From contig JAFLEI010000019.1 in NCBI GenBank assembly GCA_017301975.1, positions 62,001 to 126,000 of the forward strand: DNA of 64,000 nucleotides, written 5' to 3'. Shown here one piece after another: positions 57,159 to 64,000 of this stretch. Below the pieces are notes generated by a model. It saw only the letters and a list, made by a program, of their open reading frames with translations. It was not told where the DNA came from and did no database searches. The translations under genes and the position numbers were made by a program. The DNA comes from Verrucomicrobiota bacterium (lineage in GTDB: Bacteria > Verrucomicrobiota > Verrucomicrobiia > Verrucomicrobiales > Verrucomicrobiaceae). Each line of letters begins with the position of its first letter. Positions within the stretch are counted from its first letter, which is position 1.

Positions 57159-57269
57159 CATTTCAAGAAAGTACTCGGGATCTTCAGCTCCCTCCGGAAC
57201 ACCCCGCACTCCACGGACCCAAGAAATCCGTCACAGCGTTGGCAAAACTGATTTTCCAACCGCCCTGTT

Positions 57270-57340
57270 CCAGCGCTGGTAGAGACGCGCTGCGCACGTC
57301 CCACTTTTCGGGTCTGCAACACTCGCAAGCCACCCAAAAA
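57270..57340. repeat. Dispersed repeat, family C
   Basis: CAGCGCTGGTAGAGAC, then GTCCCACTTTTCGGGTCTGC and AACACTCGCAAGCCACC match 52062-52130. The gap 57159-57653 has no gene; a perfect 9-bp hairpin CCTTGTTCC-TGT-GGAACAAGG is at 57517-57537. Confidence 0.6.
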
Positions 57341-57653
57341 GGTACACCGTCCTCGCAGCCTTCTACACCACGATAGCCGGCGAAGGTTTCTAGGACCGCC
57401 CTCAGTACGGATCAGGCACCTCAGCCCCGCCTTCCCAGCAACGAGTCTGGCGAGCTGCTCGTTAGCTTGATCGTCAGCACGCCGCTTTCGGCCGACGGCT
57501 CAGCGCAGCAAAGTAGCCTTGTTCCTGTGGAACAAGGAACGCTCCGCCTCTCCCCAGACGCTTAATAACGTAGAACGAATCCGCAAATGCTGAGAAAGAG
57601 CTCCTCCCTCTCTCCACGCCCCCTCTGTTCAAAAAACGGAACGCTTCCCTCGA

Positions 57654-58391
57654 TCAATGATGGTGCGTTGACACCGTGGTGCTGCCAGGAATCCCCACGC
57701 CCGGCACCACGCCCGTACTCGTGCTCGATTGTCCGAGCGGCCCGAAGATCACCGGCATCTGGTTGTTCAGATTCGTGTACCCCAGTGTCGGGCTCCAGCT
57801 CACGTCGGGGAAACCGTAGAAGTTAAGTCCATGCCCCTGCGGCACATACACGCCACCGCTGCCTGCCCCGATCGAGCTGACCGTGGGGCTCCAGCCGCGA
57901 TTCTGGTACATCCCATGCCCGTGACGTCCTGGCCCATAACCATAGCCATAATTCGTCCCGATCTGTCCCAGACCCAGCACGGGCGCCAGGCTGAGCATGT
58001 AGCCGCCATTCGGCTGCTGGACATAAACCACCGGCTGCTGCGCCGCATACTTGGCCTGCGCGGCGATCATGGCCTCCGCCATCTTCGTTTCGCGCTCGCG
58101 TCGGGCCTGCTCCGCGGCTCTCCGTGCCTCGGCATGCTCCTTCTCATAGGCATCCGCTTTCACCGCGTCGTAGCCCAGAGCATTGCGCATCGGTTCAGCC
58201 AGATCCGCAAACAGCACTTTCGCCACGCCCTTGCTGTGTGAAAACGCGACCCCATCTGGATCGCGCTTCATGATCTTGCACTGCTGGTAGATCTTCCCTT
58301 GAGCCGTTTCGATCGTGGTCGGTTCATAGGCAGTCGCCGCAACCATGAGTCCCCATTGAATCGTGACAATCAGAAGTGAGAACGTTTTCAT
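57654..58391 (-). CDS. Secreted Gly/Tyr-rich protein with His-rich C-terminus, paralogue 1
   Basis: The 245-aa protein starts at ATG 58391 (MKTFSLLIVTIQWGLMVAAT) and is exported. Residues about 25-80 (IETAQGKIYQQCKIMKRDPD and GVAFSHSKGVAKVLFADLAE) are a small beta domain shared with the next protein. A charged helix (EKEHAEARRAAEQARRERET) follows, then a Gly/Tyr/Pro-rich low-complexity tail (GTNYGYGYGPGRHGHGMYQN) ending STTVSTHHH. It lies 74 nt after its paralogue in the same direction. The function is unknown; such tails suggest surface or metal-binding roles. Confidence 0.75.
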   Translation of the reverse strand: MKTFSLLIVTIQWGLMVAATAYEPTTIETAQGKIYQQCKIMKRDPDGVAFSHSKGVAKVLFADLAEPMRNALGYDAVKADAYEKEHAEARRAAEQARRERETKMAEAMIAAQAKYAAQQPVVYVQQPNGGYMLSLAPVLGLGQIGTNYGYGYGPGRHGHGMYQNRGWSPTVSSIGAGSGGVYVPQGHGLNFYGFPDVSWSPTLGYTNLNNQMPVIFGPLGQSSTSTGVVPGVGIPGSTTVSTHHH

Positions 58392-58465
58392 AATAGTTGT
58401 GGATTTGACTCCATAATCCCACTTTTGCCAGCTTTTAATGCTTCGTACACACGAAGCATCCCGCT

Positions 58466-59236
58466 TCAGTGGTGGTGATGGTGCATGCCACCAAATCCAA
58501 ACGAGCCCAAGCCGACCCCAATGTGGATGCCGTGCCCCAGATTCCACTGGCCGCTCACCGCCGGGCGGTAGCCCCCTCCGTAATAACCTCCGCTGTACGG
58601 ATAGCCGCCGTACGAGTAGCCTCCGTACGAGTAGCCTCCGTAATAGGGGTAGCTCCCATACGAATACCCGCCATACGGGTAGCCATAGCCGCCGCTTGGA
58701 TAATATCCCCCGGTGTAATAACCGCTTCCCGAATACCCATAAGGGTACCCAAAGCTCGAATAGCTCCCGCCGCTGTATCCCCGACCACCCACGGCCGGCC
58801 CGGTGATCGGCGTCCCCACCCACGACGGGCTGGAACCGCCTCCCGCAGGAGCAGTCGCCGCCAGTTGACTCGCGCTCGCCAGATAGCTGGCCTCCGCCAT
58901 TTTCGCCTCCAGAAGCCGTTCCTGCATCGCAATTTCCTGCTGCTTCTGCCTCTCCTGCTCCGCTTTGCGCAGCGCGGCCTGCTGTTTTTGATACTCTGCC
59001 TCCGCCTTCGGATCATACCGGAATTCACTGCGCAGATTCTCAGGCAGTTCTACAAAGGGAATTTTGGATGCCCCATCCCGGTGCGCAAACGTCACCCCGT
59101 CCGGGTAGATGTGCATCACCTGGCACTCGTAGTAGGCCTTGCCGTCACGCGTCGTGATGGTGCCGTAGTTCTTCGGGGCGGCGCTCAGCGGCAGCACGCT
59201 CAGCAGCAGCGCGGTAAACAGAACAGATCGTTTCAT
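58466..59236 (-). CDS. Secreted Gly/Tyr-rich protein ending in five histidines, paralogue 2
   Basis: The 256-aa protein starts at ATG 59236 (MKRSVLFTALLLSVLPLSAA), preceded by a strong GGAGGTC ribosome-binding site. The N-terminal domain ITTRDGKAYYECQVMHIYPD then GVTFAHRDGASKIPFVELPE aligns with paralogue 1. A Gln/Lys/Arg-rich helix (KQQAALRKAEQERQKQQEIA) follows. The C-terminal 100 residues are runs of Gly, Tyr and Ser (GGYGYPYGGYSYGSYPYYGG), ending FGFGGMHHHHH. Duplication of the two genes is evident from the shared layout. The role is unknown. Confidence 0.8.
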   Translation of the reverse strand: MKRSVLFTALLLSVLPLSAAPKNYGTITTRDGKAYYECQVMHIYPDGVTFAHRDGASKIPFVELPENLRSEFRYDPKAEAEYQKQQAALRKAEQERQKQQEIAMQERLLEAKMAEASYLASASQLAATAPAGGGSSPSWVGTPITGPAVGGRGYSGGSYSSFGYPYGYSGSGYYTGGYYPSGGYGYPYGGYSYGSYPYYGGYSYGGYSYGGYPYSGGYYGGGYRPAVSGQWNLGHGIHIGVGLGSFGFGGMHHHHH

Positions 59237-59337
59237 GAAAGACCTCCAAAGGGTGATGTTCAATTTTGACAACGCAGGCCGGGCCTTCGTTGGATCGAAT
59301 TAAACGTCAAAACTCAGAAATCATTCATCCGGTGGCC

Positions 59338-60060
59338 TTACACCATCGGGCAGCTCAGCCAAAATGTGGTCGTGTTGTTCTCCGACGCCACACCCAGCTG
59401 GATGTTCATTTGATGACTCAGCATCGCCGCAATCGTCAGCCCCAGGCCGAGGTGATTGCTGTTCTTGGAGCCATGAAACGGACGAAAAACCTCCTGAATC
59501 TTCTCCGGCGCGATCTGAGATCCGGTGTTGCTCACCAGAATGTCCACCCGGCGCTGTTCAGCCGGCGTGATTGTGCCCGGACCGCAAATCTTCAGCGCAC
59601 AGCGGCCACCACCCTTGGCAGCGGCTTCAGCGGCGTTCTTCAGCAGCTCCGTCAAAATGTCCTTAAACTTCGTCGGATCCACCAGGATCGGCGGCAGTCC
59701 CGCCTGCACATCCGCTTCGAGCTGCACGCCCTCCTTCTGAAACGGCTCCATCACCGCGCCTTCGATGACGGGCAGGTATTCATTCAGCCCCAGCGACTGC
59801 GGCGTGATCTTCGCGCAGCCGCCGGCGGAGCGGATCCGCTCGCTCAGATTCGTCACACCCAGAGACGCCTCGCGGATGTGCTGCATGTTTTCGCTCACGC
59901 CCGGGTCCAGGTCGTCCGTCATCAAAATCAGGCTGCTGAAGCCCTGGATCACCGCCAGCAGGTTGTTCAGCTTGTGCGTCAGCCCGCGTAGCAGTTCCTG
60001 GTGAAAGCCTTCGCTGTGTTCTTGGCCGAGATTGAGGGTCGTGGGAAAATAAAACTGCAT
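59338..60060 (-). CDS. Small sensor histidine kinase
   Basis: The 240-aa protein starts at ATG 60060 (MQFYFPTTLNLGQEHSEGFH); an upstream ATG at 60111 is possible. The kinase core is short: phosphorylated His in LLRGLTHKLNNLLAVIQGFS, N box in LTELLKNAAEAAAKGGG, a D box changed to LVSNTGSQIAPE (Asn/Ser in place of DNG), and the G box HLGLGLTIAAMLSHQM. No sensory domain or membrane segment is present, so it probably takes input from another protein. No response regulator is adjacent. It diverges from the ABC exporter genes. Confidence 0.82.
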   Translation of the reverse strand: MQFYFPTTLNLGQEHSEGFHQELLRGLTHKLNNLLAVIQGFSSLILMTDDLDPGVSENMQHIREASLGVTNLSERIRSAGGCAKITPQSLGLNEYLPVIEGAVMEPFQKEGVQLEADVQAGLPPILVDPTKFKDILTELLKNAAEAAAKGGGRCALKICGPGTITPAEQRRVDILVSNTGSQIAPEKIQEVFRPFHGSKNSNHLGLGLTIAAMLSHQMNIQLGVASENNTTTFWLSCPMV

Positions 60061-60339
60061 GACAAAAAAAGGGGGCGTGGACAGGCCGGAGTAATGCAGT
60101 CGGCCAGCCACGGTGTAAATGCGAATTTGGCGACTTCTTCTCCGCCGAAGGCGCTCTGTGCTGGGAGCGCCAGTATTTTACTGGCCGAGCAGGAAACGGT
60201 AGGCACCGCGCAGCGCCAGCCCCCATGTGTGCGCGCGTCGTTCTGGCGCTGGGATGTGCCACCCCCAACCTGCAATTCCGCTTCGGAATCCACGATAAAA
60301 ACTCGCATCCGCATCCGCATCTCGCCACTATCGCACCCC

Positions 60340-61233
60340 ATGGCACTCCTCGAAGTAAGACACCTCACCAAGCGCTGGCCCACCGGCCGCCTCGCTTTGG
60401 ATGACGTCGGCTTCGAAGTCCGCGAAGGCGAGATCCTCGGCCTCCTCGGTCACAATGGTGCCGGCAAGAGCACCATCATGGGCATCACCCTCGGCATGGT
60501 GCGCCCGGACATTGGCGAGGTCCGCATCGGCGGCCGCAGCGTGCAGCAAAATCGCGGCGAAGCCCTCCAGCAGATCGGCGCCATCTACGAAGCCGCCATG
60601 TTTTACGATTACCTCAGCGGCTGGCAAAACCTCCGCGTCCTCTGCTCCCTCTCCGGCTGGTGGGATGAGGCCGAGGTGAAACGCGTCGTGCAGATGGTCA
60701 ATCTCGGCCGCGCCATCCAGCAGAAAACCGCCACCTACAGCCACGGCATGCGCCAGCGCCTCGCCCTCGCCCAGGCCCTCCTCCCACAGCCCAAAATCCT
60801 TCTCCTCGACGAACCCACCGACGGCCTCGATCCCGAAGGCATCCGCGAGTTTCGCGAGCTCATACTTCACCTCCGCAAGCACCACGGCATGACCATCATG
60901 CTCAATTCCCACCTCCTCGGCGAGGTCGAGCAGATGTGCGACCGCTGCGTCATCCTCAAGGACGGCAGAAAAGTCTTCGAAGGACCTGTGCCGCAGCAGG
61001 AAAAATCCCGCCGCATGTTCCAGCTTGAAACCAGCGACATCGGCCTCGCCCGTGAAGTGCTCGACCGCAGCGGCGCCACCATGGACAAACACGGCATCGT
61101 CGAAGTCCCCCTCCACATGGAGCCCCACGAACTCGTCACCGCGCTCGTAAACGGCAGAGTGCAGGTCAATGCCTGGCAGCCCCACCGCCGCACCCTCGAA
61201 GACCTCTACATGGGCCTCTCCTCCAAATCATGA
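60340..61233 (+). CDS. ABC-2 type exporter ATP-binding protein
   Basis: The 297-aa ATPase starts at ATG 60340 (MALLEVRHLTKRWPTGRLAL). Walker A is GHNGAGKSTIMG, the signature YSHGMRQRLALAQALL, Walker B LLLDEPTDGLD and the switch LNSHLLGEVEQMCD. The C-terminal 80 residues are a small domain as in CcmA-type exporters. Its stop overlaps the permease start by 4 nt. The substrate is unknown. Confidence 0.93.
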   Translation: MALLEVRHLTKRWPTGRLALDDVGFEVREGEILGLLGHNGAGKSTIMGITLGMVRPDIGEVRIGGRSVQQNRGEALQQIGAIYEAAMFYDYLSGWQNLRVLCSLSGWWDEAEVKRVVQMVNLGRAIQQKTATYSHGMRQRLALAQALLPQPKILLLDEPTDGLDPEGIREFRELILHLRKHHGMTIMLNSHLLGEVEQMCDRCVILKDGRKVFEGPVPQQEKSRRMFQLETSDIGLAREVLDRSGATMDKHGIVEVPLHMEPHELVTALVNGRVQVNAWQPHRRTLEDLYMGLSSKS

Positions 61234-62075
61234 CGCTCTTCCTCCAGCAGTGGTATGGCGAGCTCCTCAAGCTCTTCGCCCGTCGCCGCACCTACATCGG
61301 CTTCGGCGCCTTCATCGCGCTCGAAATCCTCATTCTGCTGCTCATCAAAAAATTCGGCATGGGGCCCATCCAGAAAGCCATCGTCGGCTCAGGCCAGAGC
61401 TTTGAGTATTACTTCTCCGCCCTCACCGTGGCCAGCACCATCATGGGCTTCGCCATCTTCCTGCTCGGCGCCTTGTTCCTCACACTCGTTGCCGGCGATA
61501 TCGTCGCCAAGGAAGGGGAGGATGGCCACATGCGCCTGCTGCTCGCACGCCCCGTCAGCCGCTTCCGCCTGCTGCTGCTGAAATACCTCACCTGCAGCGG
61601 CTACGCCTTCTTTCTCGTGCAGTTCTTCGCTTGGACGTCATTCCTCCTCGGCCTCATCCTCCGCGGCTGGGGTGGCGGTTATTTCGCCATCGTGCCGGAG
61701 GTCTCCGTCGTCGCATTCTATGACTGGGGCCCGGGCCTGCAGCGCTACGCTCTGAGTTCTCTCTACCTCGGCCTCAGCATGACGGCGGTCAGCAGCATCG
61801 CGTTTTTCCTCTCCTGCTTCCGCATCAAGCCCGCTGCCGCCACTATCGGGGCCCTTACCTACATCCTGGTGGACTTCATCATGCGAAACAGCGGCTTTAT
61901 GGACAACTATCAGCATCTGCTCGTCACCAAGCACATGGCCGTTTGGGGGCGCATTCTCGCTGAAAACATCGACTGGCCCCTCATCTGGCGTGGCTACGCC
62001 GTCATCTTCGCTGTAAACGTGACACTCTTCACTCTGGGCTACGCCGTATTTGAATCCAGGGACTTAAAATCATGA
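61230..62075 (+). CDS. ABC-2 type exporter permease
   Basis: The 281-aa protein has six hydrophobic segments in the ABC-2 arrangement, including YIGFGAFIALEILILLLIKK and FAIFLLGALFLTLVAGDIVA. The motif GDIVAKEGEDGHMRLLLARP is typical of the family, with VSRFRLLLLKYLTC following. It overlaps both the ATPase gene and panC by 4 nt, so all three are translationally coupled. The transported compound is unknown. Confidence 0.9.
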   Translation: MTLFLQQWYGELLKLFARRRTYIGFGAFIALEILILLLIKKFGMGPIQKAIVGSGQSFEYYFSALTVASTIMGFAIFLLGALFLTLVAGDIVAKEGEDGHMRLLLARPVSRFRLLLLKYLTCSGYAFFLVQFFAWTSFLLGLILRGWGGGYFAIVPEVSVVAFYDWGPGLQRYALSSLYLGLSMTAVSSIAFFLSCFRIKPAAATIGALTYILVDFIMRNSGFMDNYQHLLVTKHMAVWGRILAENIDWPLIWRGYAVIFAVNVTLFTLGYAVFESRDLKS

Positions 62076-62920
62076 ACGTCATCAACAACATCCGCCAGCT
62101 TCGTTCCTGGAGCACCATCAACAAAGGTGCCCGCTGCGTCTTCGTGCCCACCATGGGCGCCTTGCACGATGGCCACGCCGCTCTCATCCGCACCGCGCGC
62201 GAGATCGCTGGCCAGAACGGCAATGTCGCCGTCAGCATCTTCGTCAATCCTCTCCAGTTCGGCCCCGGCGAAGATTTTTCCAAATACCCCCGCACCCTCA
62301 TTGAGGACCTCAGCCTCTGCCGTGACAACGGCGCGGACATGATCTTCGCGCCAAAGGCTGAGGAGCTCTACCCCCCCGATCGCAGCATCGCCCTTTACGA
62401 GACCAGCCTCTCTCAGCTCCTTTGCGGTGCCAGCCGCCCCGGCCACTTCGAAGGCGTCTGCACCATCGTCGCAAAGCTCTTCAATCTCGTTCAGTGTGAC
62501 GACGCCGTCTTTGGCAAAAAGGACTACCAGCAGTTCGCCATCATCCGCCGTCTCGTTCGCGATCTCGATTTCAACGTCGTCCTTCATGGCGTCGAGACCG
62601 TGCGCGAATCCGACGGCCTCGCCATGAGCAGCCGCAATCGCTACCTCACCCCCGAAGAACGCACCGAGGCCCCCGCAATCCGCACCGCCCTCCTCGCCGC
62701 CCGGGATGCCTGGAAAAACGGCGCGCATGACCCCGATGTCCTGCGCCGTCTCATCACCCAGATGATCCAGGAAAAGGCCCCGGCAAGCCGCATCGACTAC
62801 ATCGCCGTCGCAGATGCCGCTACCCTCCAGCCCGTCTCCGCCACCACCGAGCTCGTCGTCATCGCCGTCGCCGTCTTCTTCGGCACCACCCGCCTCATCG
62901 ACAACATCGAATTGAAGTAA
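62072..62920 (+). CDS. panC: Pantoate-beta-alanine ligase
   Basis: The 282-aa enzyme joins pantoate and beta-alanine, the last step of pantothenate synthesis. It has the adenylate-binding VPTMGALHDGHAALIRTA (HxGH variant), FVNPLQFGPGEDFSKYPRT, GHFEGVCTIVAKLFNLVQ, FGKKDYQQFAIIRRLVRDL and the KMSKS-like LAMSSRNRYL. Its ATG overlaps the permease stop. Other pan genes are not in the window. Confidence 0.97.
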   Translation: MNVINNIRQLRSWSTINKGARCVFVPTMGALHDGHAALIRTAREIAGQNGNVAVSIFVNPLQFGPGEDFSKYPRTLIEDLSLCRDNGADMIFAPKAEELYPPDRSIALYETSLSQLLCGASRPGHFEGVCTIVAKLFNLVQCDDAVFGKKDYQQFAIIRRLVRDLDFNVVLHGVETVRESDGLAMSSRNRYLTPEERTEAPAIRTALLAARDAWKNGAHDPDVLRRLITQMIQEKAPASRIDYIAVADAATLQPVSATTELVVIAVAVFFGTTRLIDNIELK

Positions 62921-62937
62921 GCCCGCGACGCGCATCC

Positions 62938-63267
62938 ATGTCCGAACCCCTCTCCAGCCACACCACCGAAGGCTACGACCTTGAAGTCGTCCGCAGCGCC
63001 TGGAGTCTCGCGCAGGTCATCCCCGGCAACGATCCCGAAGTCTGGCGCAAAGACGAATTCGGTGCCTGGATTCACCGCGCCGACTACCGCAATCGCCACT
63101 CCGATTTCGGCTGGGAGATCGCCGACTACGGCTACAGCCGCCGCGCCATGGGCCTCGCCTCCCTGCGCCCCATGCAGTGGCAAAATTACCTCGACTTCAT
63201 GGTCGCCGCCCGCAATCAAGCCGTCATCACCGCCGACGGCCTCCGCAACGCCCGCAGGCTTCTCTGA
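62938..63267 (+). CDS. Degenerate HNH-nuclease-like small protein
   Basis: The 109-aa protein has the pattern of small HNH-type proteins: AWSLAQVIPGNDPEVWRKDE, FGAWIHRADY, DFGWEIADYG and SLRPMQWQNYLDFMV. In related nucleases GWEI is followed by DH (catalytic His) and the block ends NLQP-x-HWxNN. Here these are AD and SLRP-MQWQN, so the catalytic His appears lost and it is probably not a nuclease. It lies 17 nt after panC and may be the last gene of that operon. Confidence 0.6.
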   Translation: MSEPLSSHTTEGYDLEVVRSAWSLAQVIPGNDPEVWRKDEFGAWIHRADYRNRHSDFGWEIADYGYSRRAMGLASLRPMQWQNYLDFMVAARNQAVITADGLRNARRLL

Positions 63268-63329
63268 GAGCTCAATCTGTGCTTGGGGCTGTTTAATGCC
63301 CAAGATAGAGGCTGGCCAAAGGGCATCGC

Positions 63330-63712
63330 AAAAGGCGTCAGCAAAGTGGTCCGCACAGTCCTCTGTGCGGCGCTCCGCCACTCCCACTCCCCCCGCGCCA
63401 TTCCAACCCTTACTGCCTGAAGCGGTTCGCATCTAGTAAAGCGCGCTGAAGGCAATTCTCCGTGCCGCACTCGTCTCAATGCACACGGCAAACACCCCTC
63501 GCTCCAAGCCACCTCGAAGCTCTCCGCACCGCTTTTCTCGCACAATCACCGCAAACCCAGCGTGAAGTGGTCCGCACTCTCCGAGTGCGGTTTCGTTCGC
63601 CCTCCCCAACACGCCCGCCTGCTTTAGAGTACCCAGTTCGGCGTTCGCTTCGCGGCTGCGCAGCAGCCCATCCGGATGGAGCGCGGGTCTCCGAACCCGC
63701 AGCACTCCGCCC
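63330..63712. repeat. Dispersed short repeats D and E in the last intergenic gap
   Basis: 63330-63382 holds GCAAAGTGGTCCGCACAGTC CTCTGTGCGG-type family D, 63561-63600 a second D copy (GTGGTCCGCACTCTCCGAGT) and 63677-63712 a family E hairpin (GGAGCGCGGGTCTCCGAACC). The D stems differ in sequence but pair in each copy. No gene is seen in 63268-63804. Confidence 0.6.
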
Positions 63713-63804
63713 CCGCACGGCGCTCCGCCATTCTCTTCTCCTCCTGCCATCCGCATTCCATCAAGCCCGAAAGTCCGCCCGCCCTCTTTCGTTCATACAC
63801 CCGC

Positions 63805-64000
63805 ATGCTCCGCTTCGCCGTCATCACGCTGCTCACCACAGCCACCCTTCACGCCGCACCCACAGACTTCTCCCGCGACGTCTACCCCGTCCTCCAGCGC
63901 GCCTGCTTCGAATGCCACGGCCCCGAAAAGCACAAAGCCGATCTCCGCCTCGACACCGCCTCTCCCCAGCACCTCAAACTCGGCCCCGACCTCCTCCGCC
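63805..64000 (+). CDS. Planctomycete-type cytochrome c protein, N-terminal part
   Basis: The frame starts at ATG 63805 and runs off the window. It encodes a signal peptide (MLRFAVITLLTTATLHAAPT) and then DFSRDVYPVLQRACFECHGP followed by EKHKADLRLDT. The CFECH haem-binding site and the phrase CHGPEKHKADLRLD are hallmarks of the planctomycete-type cytochrome c domain that usually precedes DUF1549/DUF1553 in Verrucomicrobiota and Planctomycetota. The rest of the protein is outside the window. Confidence 0.85.
   Translation, partial: MLRFAVITLLTTATLHAAPTDFSRDVYPVLQRACFECHGPEKHKADLRLDTASPQHLKLGPDLLR

Overview
The window looks like chromosomal DNA of a Verrucomicrobiota bacterium, probably Verrucomicrobiaceae (Prosthecobacter-like). 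The basis is GC-rich, C-ending codons combined with gene families typical of that phylum: a PEP-CTERM protein with autotransporter-associated repeats, an SHD1-domain protein, a DUF1080 hydrolase, a sialate O-acetylesterase, an iduronate-sulfatase-like sulfatase and, at the right edge, a planctomycete-type cytochrome c. No phage, CRISPR array, rRNA or tRNA was seen.

Layout. 0-3.8 kb: an SHD1/toroid exported protein, an AlkC/AlkD-like repair protein and an aminotransferase. 3.8-15.9 kb: a minus-strand sulfur block. It reads, in transcription order, rrf2 and yezD, then a PEP-CTERM repeat protein, an IS630-like HTH remnant and a DUF21 membrane protein, then a porin, sbp, an M14 deacylase and cysT-cysW-cysA. 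15.9-28 kb: sialate O-acetylesterase, TerC, a TPR protein with a 53-aa membrane partner, a P1B-4 metal ATPase, an acyltransferase, sulfatase, GNAT, DUF1080 and ahcY. 29-36 kb: a PAS histidine kinase, a response regulator and a hybrid kinase. 36-47 kb: a metallopeptidase, a class-C serine hydrolase, a putative glycosidase, fhs and an Opp/Dpp-type transporter with a fused permease. 47-57 kb: small exported proteins, valS, DoxX, agmatine catabolism (aguB-aguA), a lipoprotein and rpmB. 57-64 kb: a paralogous pair of Gly/Tyr/His-rich secreted proteins, a small kinase, an ABC-2 exporter, panC, a degenerate HNH-like protein and the start of a cytochrome c.

Main discovery candidate. The porin/sulfate operon and the PEP-CTERM gene both carry a two-part leader. 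The distal part is a predicted three-way junction whose closing stem differs between the copies by compensatory base changes. The proximal part is a conserved element of about 70 nt ending at the start codon. In the second leader the two parts are separated by a 168-bp palindromic element with TA ends (an IS630/mariner-like MITE); subtracting it restores nearly the spacing of the first leader. The porin operon and rrf2 also share a conserved promoter/operator of about 30 bp. The sulfate-binding protein, porin and PEP-CTERM protein are almost free of Cys and Met, so I infer a sulfur-limitation regulon combining Rrf2 control, structured RNA leaders and sulfur-poor exoproteins.

Intergenic DNA elsewhere is rich in dispersed repeats (families A-E here) and has a 7-bp tandem repeat just upstream of aguB.
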